This document shows, one piece after another, positions 26,510 through 35,337 of a stretch of 64,000 nucleotides of DNA. The notes beneath the pieces are model-generated. The model did no database searches. It was not told where the DNA came from and saw only the letters and a list, made by a program, of their open reading frames with translations. Location of the stretch: assembly GCA_027307235.1 (NCBI GenBank), contig DAHUXH010000012.1, positions 186,001 through 250,000 on the forward strand, in the 5' to 3' direction. Positions within the stretch are counted from its first letter, which is position 1; each line of letters opens with the position of its first letter. The stretch is from Vulcanimicrobiota bacterium. Its GTDB lineage: Bacteria; Vulcanimicrobiota; Vulcanimicrobiia; Vulcanimicrobiales; Vulcanimicrobiaceae. Position numbers and translations under genes: made by a program.

Positions 26510-28473
26510 CGCGTCAACTCATCGAGCGGCGGCAGGGTGTGGTTGCGCACGAAGTCTTCATAGGTCGCGCGGTCGATCGCATCGGCGAGCCAGATCGCGC
26601 GTTGCGCGGCCAGATGATAGCGCTCGAGCACGCTTGCCAAATGACTCGCGCGGTTTTCGTAGCGCCAAGCGCGAGCGTAGAGATCGGCGAGTTGTTCGTC
26701 GTCGTCGCGCAACTCCCACATCCAGTACTTGCACCAGAAGAGATCGCGCAACGCCGGACCGGATGCCTCGGTGACGTGCGCCTGCGCATCGGCGTACATC
26801 GCGGCAATCTCCGTGGCGATTTGAAATTTGCGGCCGAGCACGTCATACCGGCGCGCAGCGAGCAGCATGGCGCGCGCCGCAGCGGCATGCAGCGGCGGAA
26901 CGGCGCGATCCAGGTGAGTCTCGACCGCCTCGGCATCCAGACGCACGGTGTGCAGATCGACCTGCGCCATGCGTGCGCCGGCGGCGGCATCGAACGTGTC
27001 GCTCCAAAACAGACGATCGGTGGTGTCGTAGGGATGCGATTCGAGCAGCGTGAGTGCGTGGCCGAGATCGGCGACGTCGCGGGCATAACCCGCGTCGTCA
27101 ACACCGAAAAACGCAAACGGAAGGTCGCGCGCGAAGCGCGCCGGTGCGAGATCGTCGCGTTCCCACGCATCGGCGGCAGCGTAGAGCACGGGGTACCAGG
27201 TCGATTCGAAGAGCGTCTCGCCGTCGTCGTTCCAGACCGTTTGAAACAAACCGAGCACGTGCGCGCCCTTCCCATCCGCGATAAACTGCCGTTCATTGGC
27301 AATCGCGGCATCGACATTGGGAAAAATTTCGTTCCAGTTGCGCGCGCCCGGCGCCACCATCTGTTCGAAACCGCCGCGCGCGACCAGCGCGATGTACGGA
27401 CGAAACGTCTTCTCAGTGCCGTAGTGCCAATTCACGATCACCGTTTTCTTGGGCAGGAGCGGCATGATCGACGCATCCTGTTCGATCGCATCGTCCCAGA
27501 GCATGGTGCGCGCCCCAGAGGGTGCGATCGTGCGGTCGAGGGCGCGCACGTGATCGGCAAACACCGCCGCGCGGCCGCGCGCGGCGACGAGAGCGCGCGA
27601 TTGCCCAAGTCCGAGCGTCGCCGTCTCGTCGGAGCCGATGTGAACGAACGGCGGATGCGCAACCGCCCGCAGTACCGCCGCGACCATCCGCTGAGCGTAC
27701 GCAAGCGCACCCGGTGCGCTCGGCGAGAGCAAGAATCCGTGAGGCTCTTCGGCGTCGCTCGCGTATTGCTCGTAAGCGAGCGTATTGTGCATGTGCGCGA
27801 ACGTTTGCTGTTCGGGAATCAAACGCACGTGAAAACGCCGCGCATAGAGATCGAGCGCGCGCAACTGACCGGCCGTGATGCCGTCGAACGGCGCCGGCAG
27901 CGGATCGCTCGCGACCGCGAAGACGTGCTCCATGTACGGCGAATACCCGTTCATCTTGAACGCTGCGATCGTGCGAATCCGTTCCTCGAAATAGCGCATC
28001 GTCGGCAACGGACCGCGTGACACGTCGTCGGAGAGCACGCGCCAACGCAACGCCGGTTCGTCCTCGATCCGCACGCACGGCATTCGCCACCCGTCCGCGC
28101 GACGAACCGGAAGCTGCGCGAGCGTCATCGCTGCGTAGAAGACGCCGTCGTCGTCGCCCGCTTCCACCCGGATCGGATGAACGCTAGTGTCGAGCCGATA
28201 CGCCTGCGGCGCCATCGCGGCGAACGCAACGGTAACGTCCGCGTGCGGCGCGCGCACCGGCGTGCCGATGGCGAGCGCGCGCCACCGCTGCGTTATCTCC
28301 TCGAGCGCGGCGCCGTCAAATCGCGTGGAAAGGGTGCGAGGGACGGCGTCCTGACTGCCGCGGCACGCACGCAGGTCGACATGAAGCGGCCGCGGGAGCA
28401 AATGCAGCTCATCGGCGCTCGCCCGACCCACACAGGCCGTCAGAAGCGCGGCGATACACGCCGCGCGGCGCAC
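26506..28473 (-). CDS. Secreted GH20 beta-N-acetylhexosaminidase-like enzyme
   Basis: GTG 28473 gives a signal peptide (MRRAACIAALLTACVGRASA) and a 655-residue protein. A GH20b-like domain covers about residues 25-140, followed by the GH20 barrel with the catalytic Asp282-Glu283 pair in HIGSDET. FKMNGYSPYMEH and LIPEQQTFAHM are further barrel strands. The C-terminal 200 residues are helical. GH20 enzymes release terminal GlcNAc or GalNAc. It is the first gene of the permease/M20/HyuA chain. The open frame beyond 28473 is antisense shadow of the cyclase-like gene. Confidence 0.87.
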   Translation of the reverse strand: MRRAACIAALLTACVGRASADELHLLPRPLHVDLRACRGSQDAVPRTLSTRFDGAALEEITQRWRALAIGTPVRAPHADVTVAFAAMAPQAYRLDTSVHPIRVEAGDDDGVFYAAMTLAQLPVRRADGWRMPCVRIEDEPALRWRVLSDDVSRGPLPTMRYFEERIRTIAAFKMNGYSPYMEHVFAVASDPLPAPFDGITAGQLRALDLYARRFHVRLIPEQQTFAHMHNTLAYEQYASDAEEPHGFLLSPSAPGALAYAQRMVAAVLRAVAHPPFVHIGSDETATLGLGQSRALVAARGRAAVFADHVRALDRTIAPSGARTMLWDDAIEQDASIMPLLPKKTVIVNWHYGTEKTFRPYIALVARGGFEQMVAPGARNWNEIFPNVDAAIANERQFIADGKGAHVLGLFQTVWNDDGETLFESTWYPVLYAAADAWERDDLAPARFARDLPFAFFGVDDAGYARDVADLGHALTLLESHPYDTTDRLFWSDTFDAAAGARMAQVDLHTVRLDAEAVETHLDRAVPPLHAAAARAMLLAARRYDVLGRKFQIATEIAAMYADAQAHVTEASGPALRDLFWCKYWMWELRDDDEQLADLYARAWRYENRASHLASVLERYHLAAQRAIWLADAIDRATYEDFVRNHTLPPLDELTR

Positions 28474-28602
28474 GGATCCGCTCTGCACAGAACGCCCGTT
28501 TGGCCGCGCTGCACGGGTTACCTTCGGACCATCGCGGCGGCCGCCCGTTTCCGTCCGTTCATGGGCGGGATCATCGGGTCGCCGTAGTATAGAGGGTGGG
28601 CG

Positions 28603-29640
28603 ATGGCGATCTTCGTGGTTGTCGTGGCGTTGCTGGCCGCGATTGCGGCCGGAGCGTTCGCGCACGTCTATTTCAAACGATACTTGCGCGAGCGCGAGGA
28701 ATACAATCGCGTGCGCGCGCTCTTCTCGCGCTACGTGTCGCCGCAAGTCGTCGACGATCTGCTCGAGCGCCACGACCCGCGTCTGTTTGAAGCCCGCGAG
28801 TACTACGCAACCATCCTCTGTGCGCGGATTCGCAACTTCGCGCTCGTCGCCGAATCGCTCTCGCCCGAACACACGCTGCGCTATCTCAACGAATTCTACA
28901 CGATCGTCGGTCAGGCTGTGCAGCGCAACCGCGGGATGATCGAAACCTTGCGGGGCGACACCGTCTTCGCCGTCTTCGGCGTGCTGGTCGAGGAAACGTT
29001 TCAAGAAGAACGCGCGCTGCGTGCCGCGCTCGACATCGTGCGCCTTGCCGACGCCATGGAACGGCGCTGGAAGCAGCAAAACCGCAAGCCGCTCTTCGTC
29101 AGCGTGGGCGTCAACTCGGGGAAGATCGTTGCAGGCGACACCGGTTTTCAGCATCGGCGGGAATTCGCGGTGATCGGAAACCCGGCTACCGTCGCTTCCC
29201 GTCTGCAGACCGCAGCCGAAGAGATCAACGCCCTGATCGTCGCGTCGGAGGACACCTACAACCCGGTTCGCGATCTGTTCGTCGGGTTGCCCGCCTCGTC
29301 GCTGCCGCTGCGAGGGCTCAAACGTTTGCAGAACGCCTATCTCATTCGCGGCCTCAGCAACGCGGTGCCCGACGATCCCTCGCTCACGCTGCCTTCCGAA
29401 CGCGCGTTCAAGCAAACGGTCGTGGTCGCTCAACCGCCCCCGGATGCCGTCGAGCCCGACGCCTACATCGCACCGGCCGAAGAAGCCGTTCCGACCGGGG
29501 TCGTGGTCGATGGTTTCGGGCGCATCGATACCTCGCGTCTCTCGCAACTCGACGACGACGCACCGGCGATGCCCGAACTCCCCGTCATCAGCGGCACCTA
29601 CGAAGACGAGTTCGGACCGCCGTTTCGCCTCAACCCGTAA
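28603..29640 (+). CDS. Membrane-anchored nucleotide-cyclase-like protein, degenerate active site
   Basis: A 345-residue protein: one N-terminal helix (residues 2-24), a short coiled linker (REREEYNRVRALFSRYVSPQVVDDLL) and a class III cyclase homology domain (about 62-255), then a 90-residue acidic tail. The first metal Asp is replaced by Arg75 (ILCARIRNF), the substrate Lys region reads ETLRGD, and the second substrate Asp is Asn193 (VIGNPATVASR). Asp119 and Arg200 remain. It is therefore probably not an active cyclase. It may bind nucleotide or act as a pseudo-enzyme. Confidence 0.82.
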   Translation: MAIFVVVVALLAAIAAGAFAHVYFKRYLREREEYNRVRALFSRYVSPQVVDDLLERHDPRLFEAREYYATILCARIRNFALVAESLSPEHTLRYLNEFYTIVGQAVQRNRGMIETLRGDTVFAVFGVLVEETFQEERALRAALDIVRLADAMERRWKQQNRKPLFVSVGVNSGKIVAGDTGFQHRREFAVIGNPATVASRLQTAAEEINALIVASEDTYNPVRDLFVGLPASSLPLRGLKRLQNAYLIRGLSNAVPDDPSLTLPSERAFKQTVVVAQPPPDAVEPDAYIAPAEEAVPTGVVVDGFGRIDTSRLSQLDDDAPAMPELPVISGTYEDEFGPPFRLNP

Positions 29641-29643
29641 GCG

Positions 29644-29670
29644 GGAATCCGTTTGGCCGCCCCGCGCGTT
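29644..29670 (+). promoter_or_regulatory. Possible ECF-type autoregulatory promoter
   Basis: GGAATC (29644-29649), a 17-base spacer and CGTT (29667-29670) precede the sigma factor gene. This resembles the GGAAC-N16/17-CGTC pattern of many ECF sigma factors, which often control their own gene. It is weak evidence without an alignment. Confidence 0.3.
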
Positions 29671-29714
29671 ATTCTGGCGAGGGCCCAAGCGCGGCGAAAA
29701 GCGAAGAACACGGC

Positions 29715-30248
29715 GTGGAAGATGCCGGGCATCTGATGGAGCGCGTTCGCAAACGCGACACGGATGCGTTCGAAACGCTGTACGATGACTATCATCGCCT
29801 CGCCTACGGGGTCGCTCTGCGCGTGCTCGACGACGTTTCGGCGGCCGAAGACGTCACACAAGCGGTTTTTTTGAAGGTATGGAGTGCACCTGACCTGTTT
29901 CGAGGCGGAAATTTTGCAGCATGGATTGCGCGCGTCGCGCGCAATCGAGCCCTCGATATGCGCTCGTCGGCCGCATTCCGGCCAAAGAGCGAACTGCCCG
30001 AATCGCTGCCGGAAAACGAAAATCTCGAAGACGTCGCGGTCGCGCACCTCGACGCCGAATCGGTGCGCAATGCCCTCGACAAGCTTCCCAAAGACCAGCG
30101 CGAGCCGATCGAGATGGGCTTCTTCGGCGGCATCACGCACGAAGAGATCGCCCGGCGCACCGGCATTCCGCTCGGCACGATCAAGACACGCATTCGCACC
30201 GGTCTGCGCAAGCTTCGCCATGAGTTGGAAGCGGCGGTGACGGCATGA
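29715..30248 (+). CDS. ECF RNA polymerase sigma factor
   Basis: A 177-residue sigma-70 family factor with region 2 (DAFETLYDDYHRLAYGVALRVLDDVSAAEDVTQAVFLKVW) and region 4 (LPKDQREPIEMGFFGGITHEEIARRTGIPLGTIKTRIRTGLRKLRH) and no region 1 or 3, so it belongs to the ECF group. It starts at GTG 29715 or ATG 29736. Its end overlaps the ATG of the anti-sigma gene by 4 bases, the usual arrangement for a sigma/anti-sigma pair. Confidence 0.93.
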   Translation: MEDAGHLMERVRKRDTDAFETLYDDYHRLAYGVALRVLDDVSAAEDVTQAVFLKVWSAPDLFRGGNFAAWIARVARNRALDMRSSAAFRPKSELPESLPENENLEDVAVAHLDAESVRNALDKLPKDQREPIEMGFFGGITHEEIARRTGIPLGTIKTRIRTGLRKLRHELEAAVTA

Positions 30249-31027
30249 TCGACAGACACGACGATTGGCTCGACGACGTCGCCGCCTACGCGCTCGGAAC
30301 GCTGCGCGCCGACGAAGCCGCTCGCGTGCGCGAGCATCTGCGTCTCTGCGAGCGGTGCCGTGCCGAATACGCCGCGCTGCAGCCGGCTGTCGTCCAACTT
30401 GCGTATTCCGCGCAAGCCTGCCCGACCGGCGTCAACGGCCCGCAAGTCAGCCCCTTGCTCAAGACGCGCATCATGCGCGCGGTGCGCACCGATGCCGCCC
30501 CGCGTCCGGCTCCGCGCTCTCGCTCGCGCTCGATATCACCGTGGCCGGCGTATCTGGTTGCGGCCGCCTGCATCGCGCTTACGCTGCTGACCTCGATCTC
30601 CAACATCGACCTCACCGCGCGTCTGCATGCCACACAGTCGCAATTGGCACAAAACGCCCGCCGTATCGAGACGCTCCAACGGATCGACATGGAGTCGCGC
30701 GCGATGGTCGCCGATCTGTTGAGCGCCGACGCGCAGCGCTTTCCGGTGAACAACGGTGAGGTCGTGCGCCGCGGCGCGCATCTCTACATCGCGATGCGCT
30801 CGATGACCGATCTCGGTCGCGGAAAAACCTATCAGGCCTGGACGCTTGCGCGCGGCTCCACCACGATGACGCCGTCGGTGACCTTCGAACCCGATCGCAG
30901 CGGCGGCGCCGTCGTCGCGCTCCCGGTCAATGCCACCGGCACTTCGGCCGTCGCGGTCAGCGTCGAGCCGTTCGGAGGCAGCAAACAGCCGACGACCGCG
31001 CCGTTGTTCGTCGTTTCCTTGCGCTGA
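30245..31027 (+). CDS. Anti-sigma factor (zinc-finger plus RskA-type domain)
   Basis: A 260-residue membrane protein partner of the ECF sigma factor. The N-terminal domain has a zinc-binding HLRLCERC (H-x3-C-x2-C) near residue 30. A membrane helix (ISPWPAYLVAAACIALTLLTSI) lies near residues 98-119, a coiled segment follows, and the outer domain (GKTYQAWTLARGSTTMTPSVTF ... AVAVSVEPFGGSKQPTTAP) is of the RskA C-terminal type. The signal sensed is unknown; in relatives proteolysis releases sigma. A site-2 protease lies 4.3 kb downstream. Confidence 0.88.
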   Translation: MIDRHDDWLDDVAAYALGTLRADEAARVREHLRLCERCRAEYAALQPAVVQLAYSAQACPTGVNGPQVSPLLKTRIMRAVRTDAAPRPAPRSRSRSISPWPAYLVAAACIALTLLTSISNIDLTARLHATQSQLAQNARRIETLQRIDMESRAMVADLLSADAQRFPVNNGEVVRRGAHLYIAMRSMTDLGRGKTYQAWTLARGSTTMTPSVTFEPDRSGGAVVALPVNATGTSAVAVSVEPFGGSKQPTTAPLFVVSLR

Positions 31028-31848
31028 TGCCGGTCCGAGTGCAACGCTATGCGCGCCAAAGCGAGCGCGCGGTTCGAGCGTTTCTCGATCGCTCGCCGAT
31101 CGAGAACGTCTATCTTTCGTTCTTGGTCTCGTCGAACGGCGCGCCGTCAGGAGACCTATTCGTCGCGCGCGATCTCGACGGCTCATGCATCGGGGTGGCT
31201 TTTTTCGGCCGGCAGATCGTGCTCGCGTGCGAGCGCGACGACGTCATCGAAGCGTTCGCCGCGATGGCGCGCGATCACCGCGGCGAGCGCATGATCGTGG
31301 CTCCACGGCGCATCGCCCAGAAGTACTGGGCGATCGTCAAACCGTGGCACCGGCCGGCGCGCGCCTATCGCGAGCGCCAGTTCGTCATGTCGGTCGAACG
31401 ATCGTCGCTGCGGGGGACGCGAGACAGCGTGCTCACGCGACCGGCGCAGCCCAATGAATGGCGCAGCGTTGCATCTAGTTCAGCCCACGTCATCGAACAC
31501 GAACTCGGGTTCGATCCGCGCACGACTTCAGTCACATTCGACGAGGACATCCGGCGCACCATCGATCGCGGCCTGTGGTACGTCGGCGAACACGCCAAGA
31601 CGCTCTGCTTCTTCTGCAACATCGGCCCGTACACAGAGCACACCGTGCAGTTGCAAGGAATTTGGACGCCGCCCGAACTGCGCGGCAGCGGTTTTGCGAC
31701 CCATGCCCTCTACGGCATCTGCGCGACACTTCTCGATCGCGTCCCGACCATCTCGCTGTACGTGAACGACTTCAATGAACCCGCCGTCGCGCTCTACGAC
31801 CGCGTCGGTTTTCGCACCATCGGCGAGTTCTCAACCATTCTCTTTTGA
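31027..31848 (+). CDS. GNAT N-acetyltransferase (DUF4081-GNAT type)
   Basis: A 273-residue protein in two halves. Residues 1 to about 125 resemble the DUF4081 domain, and the C-terminal half is a GNAT acetyltransferase with the acetyl-CoA motif ELRGSGFATHALYGIC and the final NDFNEPAVALYDRVGFRTIGEF strand-helix. The acyl acceptor is unknown. It begins on the last base of the anti-sigma stop, so it belongs to the sigma-factor operon. Confidence 0.85.
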   Translation: MPVRVQRYARQSERAVRAFLDRSPIENVYLSFLVSSNGAPSGDLFVARDLDGSCIGVAFFGRQIVLACERDDVIEAFAAMARDHRGERMIVAPRRIAQKYWAIVKPWHRPARAYRERQFVMSVERSSLRGTRDSVLTRPAQPNEWRSVASSSAHVIEHELGFDPRTTSVTFDEDIRRTIDRGLWYVGEHAKTLCFFCNIGPYTEHTVQLQGIWTPPELRGSGFATHALYGICATLLDRVPTISLYVNDFNEPAVALYDRVGFRTIGEFSTILF

Positions 31849-31864
31849 GCGAAGGTCCCGATCT

Positions 31865-32050
31865 CTAGCGGTCGTGGTGCGTGATAGCGCGCTCGGCATT
31901 CTCGACGCCCTGCTCGACCGCGTGCTCGGCCTTCCAAAACAGCCCGACGATCCAGCGGATCGTCGCGTACACGCCGACCAGCGCGAAGAGAAAGATGATG
32001 AGAAATGTCCAAGCCGCACCCTGGGCCATGTGCACGAGAGTCTGTTCCAC
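31865..32050 (-). CDS. Small membrane protein
   Basis: A 61-residue protein with one membrane helix (WTFLIIFLFALVGVYATIRWIVGLF) and a short amphipathic tail (KAEHAVEQGVENAERAITHH). It is alone on its strand between the GNAT gene and the CBM9-like gene, and its first codons lie opposite the leader of the latter. No function can be assigned. Confidence 0.55.
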   Translation of the reverse strand: MEQTLVHMAQGAAWTFLIIFLFALVGVYATIRWIVGLFWKAEHAVEQGVENAERAITHHDR

Positions 32051-32172
32051 GCGGTACCTCTTCCTCTAAACGATCAAGAATTCATCAATACGGAACAATG
32101 ATGCGCTGCCCGTCGTTGACTGTGGGTTTTCACCATGCTAGCTTGTCCTGGCCTTCCGGGAGTCCCTATTAC

Positions 32173-34254
32173 GTGCGTCGTTTTTTCGCTCGCAAGCTTT
32201 TCGCGGTCGTTGCCCTGACTGCGGCATGTTCGTGCTTGCCCGGGCGCGGCACGGCGGCGCAGAAAGCGTTTGCCGTACCGGCCGCGTTGGCCGTCGTGCC
32301 GCCGAAACTTGACGGCACGCTCGACGACCCGGCATGGCAGAAGGCCGCGCACGTCCAGTTGGATTGGAATTTCTCGTTTCGCCGCCCCGCCGAGGAACGC
32401 ACCGACGCCTACCTGCTCGTCGACGCGCACTTCATCTACGTCGCCTTCGTCGTGCAACAAGTTGAACCGATAACGGCAACGCAGCATACCAACGACGCCG
32501 GTCTGTCCACCGACGACATCGTCGACGTGCGTCTCTGGCCGGGCGGGGATCGCGGCTTTGACTACGATTTTACCGCCAATCCGATCGGAACGCGCTCATC
32601 TTCCTCCTCGGAGAACTCGGCGTTTGCTCCGCTCTGGACGGCCGTCGGCACGACGAACGCGCGAGGCTATGTGGTTACCGAGCGCATTCCGCTCGACGTG
32701 ATGCGCGGCGATGGCCGCACGTCCTGGAGACTGCAGTTGGAGCGGAAAGTGCGTAACGCAAACACCACCTACGAGTGGTCACATGCCGACGCGCAAGGCG
32801 GCCCCGGCGATCCGTCGTACGCGGGATACCTCACCGGAATGGCGGTGGCCGCGAAGAGCACGCGAACCAAACCGCGCCTGCAACTCTATTCGCTCGGAAC
32901 GTTCGCCAATCGAGCCGCCGGCGGCGACACGTCGCGAGTCGGCGCTGATTTTTCGCTGCCGGTGACCGAGACGTCGTCATTCATCGGAACGCTCCATCCC
33001 GATTACTCGAATGTCGAACTCGACCAGCAGACCATCTCTCCGACCGCATTCGCGCGTCAGTTTCAAGAAGTTCGCCCGTTCTTCACGCAAGGCAGCAATT
33101 TCTATAACAACTTCGATTGTAACGACTGCGTCGGCTCTCCGTGGCTCTACACGCCGGCGATTCCGACGCCGCGCGACGGTTTCTCCTTCGAAGGCGTCCA
33201 GAAGCGCCTTCAGTTCGGCGGATTCGAGGCGCTCTCCAATGGGCGAACCGACACGGCGCAGTCGGCCGGCTGGACATCACCGGACCGCCGCGTTCGCCTG
33301 CTTGCGCAACGCGAAAGCGTCGACATGCTCGGCATGCACGACGACGTGAGCTTCGCACAAGCGGAGATCGGCAACGTCCACAACTTCAGCACTTATGTCA
33401 TCGGCGGTCAGGAAAACGGCACGCAGATATCCTCGGCTGCAGGCGGACGCTACCGTGAGTTCGGAGTCAATCTGTTCAACCCGAACTCCGGTGTCTTCGC
33501 CGCCTACCATGACGTGGGAACCCAATACAACCCGCTGGACAGCTTCACGCAATTGAATGATGTTCGCGGGCCCACGGTGTTCGGCTTTCACGAATTCATC
33601 TTCGGCAAGTCGGCACCTATTCAAAAAATTTCGGTCTCGCATGACGACAATCGGTTTGTCTCGCACGCGGGCGGCGTGGATTACACATTCTCCAATTCGA
33701 GTGTATCGATCGACACGCGCACGCAATTTTCGCTGAACCTCAGTGCCGGCGAGACCTATATACTCCAAGGGAGCAATCCAGGCGGCTATGCCAACCAAAA
33801 CGGCCTCTCGCTCGCATACCGCCAAAATACCTCGACTCCGACGCGGATCTCGTACAACATCGGCCGTTTCGGTGCTGGTTATCTGCACGCGTGGGCGCGA
33901 GCCACGTCGTTACGGCTAGGCGCGCGTGGAACGCTGACGCTGGAAGCCGATAATACGATCGATCACGCCGACGACACCACCAGCGATGTGCAATGGCTCG
34001 AACGGGCCGACATCGCGTATCAGCTCGGTTCGAACACGTCGTTCAGCGTGGGCGCTCGCCGCATCATCGGAACGGGTCCGCCGTTTTTTTCCTCCGCGCA
34101 ATTCACGAACGCGACGAATTTGAGTGTTGCCTATTACCAGCGCGTCGCGCACGCGGAACTCTATTTCGTGTACGGCGACCCCAATCAACTTGCCACCCAG
34201 CATTCGTTCGTGGTGAAGCTGATCGACTACGTAGGGGCGCAGAAGGGGACGTAG
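32173..34254 (+). CDS. CBM9/DUF5916-like outer-membrane-type protein
   Basis: GTG 32173, with GGGAG 10 bases upstream, gives a signal peptide (VRRFFARKLFAVVALTAACSC) and 693 residues; the frame stays open back to 32005. A carbohydrate-binding-module-9-like domain comes first (LDGTLDDPAWQKAAHVQLDWNF ... ADAHFIYVAFVV). A DUF5916-like region rich in alternating beta strands (DFSLPVTETSSFIGTLHPDYSNVELDQQ; RPFFTQGSNFYNN) runs to the C terminus and probably forms a barrel. Role in sugar capture or export is inferred only. Such a protein implies an outer membrane. Confidence 0.75.
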   Translation: MRRFFARKLFAVVALTAACSCLPGRGTAAQKAFAVPAALAVVPPKLDGTLDDPAWQKAAHVQLDWNFSFRRPAEERTDAYLLVDAHFIYVAFVVQQVEPITATQHTNDAGLSTDDIVDVRLWPGGDRGFDYDFTANPIGTRSSSSSENSAFAPLWTAVGTTNARGYVVTERIPLDVMRGDGRTSWRLQLERKVRNANTTYEWSHADAQGGPGDPSYAGYLTGMAVAAKSTRTKPRLQLYSLGTFANRAAGGDTSRVGADFSLPVTETSSFIGTLHPDYSNVELDQQTISPTAFARQFQEVRPFFTQGSNFYNNFDCNDCVGSPWLYTPAIPTPRDGFSFEGVQKRLQFGGFEALSNGRTDTAQSAGWTSPDRRVRLLAQRESVDMLGMHDDVSFAQAEIGNVHNFSTYVIGGQENGTQISSAAGGRYREFGVNLFNPNSGVFAAYHDVGTQYNPLDSFTQLNDVRGPTVFGFHEFIFGKSAPIQKISVSHDDNRFVSHAGGVDYTFSNSSVSIDTRTQFSLNLSAGETYILQGSNPGGYANQNGLSLAYRQNTSTPTRISYNIGRFGAGYLHAWARATSLRLGARGTLTLEADNTIDHADDTTSDVQWLERADIAYQLGSNTSFSVGARRIIGTGPPFFSSAQFTNATNLSVAYYQRVAHAELYFVYGDPNQLATQHSFVVKLIDYVGAQKGT

Positions 34255-34401
34255 GCGCGCCCCAAGCGACCGCGCCTCGGAGCGGGTGTGAAGCGGCTGT
34301 GAACTTCTCGGGAAGCCGGGGGCGATTCTCGGCGCGCTCGTTCCCAAGATCCTGAAATGGTCGCCGTATGATGGCCCAGCAACCCGGGAAGGAGGGGCCT
34401 C

Positions 34402-34881
34402 ATGAAACACCTGAACGCGGAGCCGACAGCAATCTCACCGATGCTGACCGAGAGGTTCTGGATACTGCATGAGGCCGATCCGCTCAATGACCTCTCGGCG
34501 TACCTCCAGGCGCGCAATGGCTCGGCGCTCTTCCGGCTGCACCTGCCGGTTCCCGGCGAGCATTCCCAGCCGCCACTCAGCGCCGTCTTTGAGCTTCGCG
34601 CGATCGCGACCGGGAGCGGACGCCGCCGCTCGATAGTGTTCTCGTGGTCTGGGCGCAACGGCTTCCCGCTCCCGACCATGCACGGGACGATCACCTCGCG
34701 GTGCATCGGCGTACTCGCAAGCGTCGTCGTCGAGGCGCGCTATTCGTGTGCGAACGACGTCGCGGGTAAGCTCTTTCACGATACCGTCGGCAAGCAGCTC
34801 GCGCAAGCGACGCTGGCGGCCCTGATGCACGCGCTGCGCATGATCGTGAAGACCGGATCGCGTTCCGTCACCTTCCAGTAA
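34402..34881 (+). CDS. Hypothetical protein
   Basis: A 159-residue soluble protein with a good ribosome-binding site (GGAGGGG, 3-4 bases before the ATG). It has no signal peptide or membrane helix. A basic central strand region (IATGSGRRRSIVFSWSGRNGF) and a C-terminal helix (LAQATLAALMHALRMIVK) suggest a small alpha/beta fold. I do not recognise a family. It precedes the cupin gene by 44 bases. Confidence 0.65.
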   Translation: MKHLNAEPTAISPMLTERFWILHEADPLNDLSAYLQARNGSALFRLHLPVPGEHSQPPLSAVFELRAIATGSGRRRSIVFSWSGRNGFPLPTMHGTITSRCIGVLASVVVEARYSCANDVAGKLFHDTVGKQLAQATLAALMHALRMIVKTGSRSVTFQ

Positions 34882-34925
34882 CGTGACTCGCATGACTCAC
34901 ACGCCGCGCGCGAGAACAGCCTCGC

Positions 34926-35285
34926 ATGAACCAACCGCATGCGACCGCTCTTTCCAACTGTCAGACCAAGACGTTCGCGCCCGGCATCAGCTGGGCGGTG
35001 TTGCCCGGCGACGGGATGACCCTAGTGTACTGGATCTTCGAACCGCCGACGTGCGGCGACGTGCCGCTGCACCAGCACGAGGTCGCGCAGGGCGGCGTGA
35101 TTCTCGAAGGCTCGATCGTCATGCGCTACACGGACGGGACCGAATGCACGCTGCGCCCCGGCGATCTCTACGTCGTCGGAAAGAACGTTCCGCATTCGGC
35201 GACGTTCCCGGAACGCTGCGTGCTGGTCGACGTGTTCACGCCGAACCGGCTCGAGTACGAGGAGCGCTACGCGCAGAGCGCCTGA
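34926..35285 (+). CDS. Single-domain cupin protein
   Basis: A 119-residue cupin. Motif 1 is PLHQHEVAQGGVILEGSIVM, with two His and a downstream acidic position as metal ligands, and motif 2 is PGDLYVVGKNVPHSATFPE with the last His. It could be a small metal-dependent isomerase/dioxygenase or a sensor. Function cannot be inferred. It lies just before the site-2 protease gene, 52 bases apart. Confidence 0.8.
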   Translation: MNQPHATALSNCQTKTFAPGISWAVLPGDGMTLVYWIFEPPTCGDVPLHQHEVAQGGVILEGSIVMRYTDGTECTLRPGDLYVVGKNVPHSATFPERCVLVDVFTPNRLEYEERYAQSA

Positions 35286-35337
35286 ACGACGCCGCGGCTG
35301 ACGTAACGCCGGCCGGACCGGCATAGTGGAGTAGGCC

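Noticed and set aside
28474-29688. An N-terminal extension of the GH20 gene giving a 1060-residue protein
   Set aside because: It is antisense to the cyclase-like gene; the signal peptide at GTG 28473 marks the real start.
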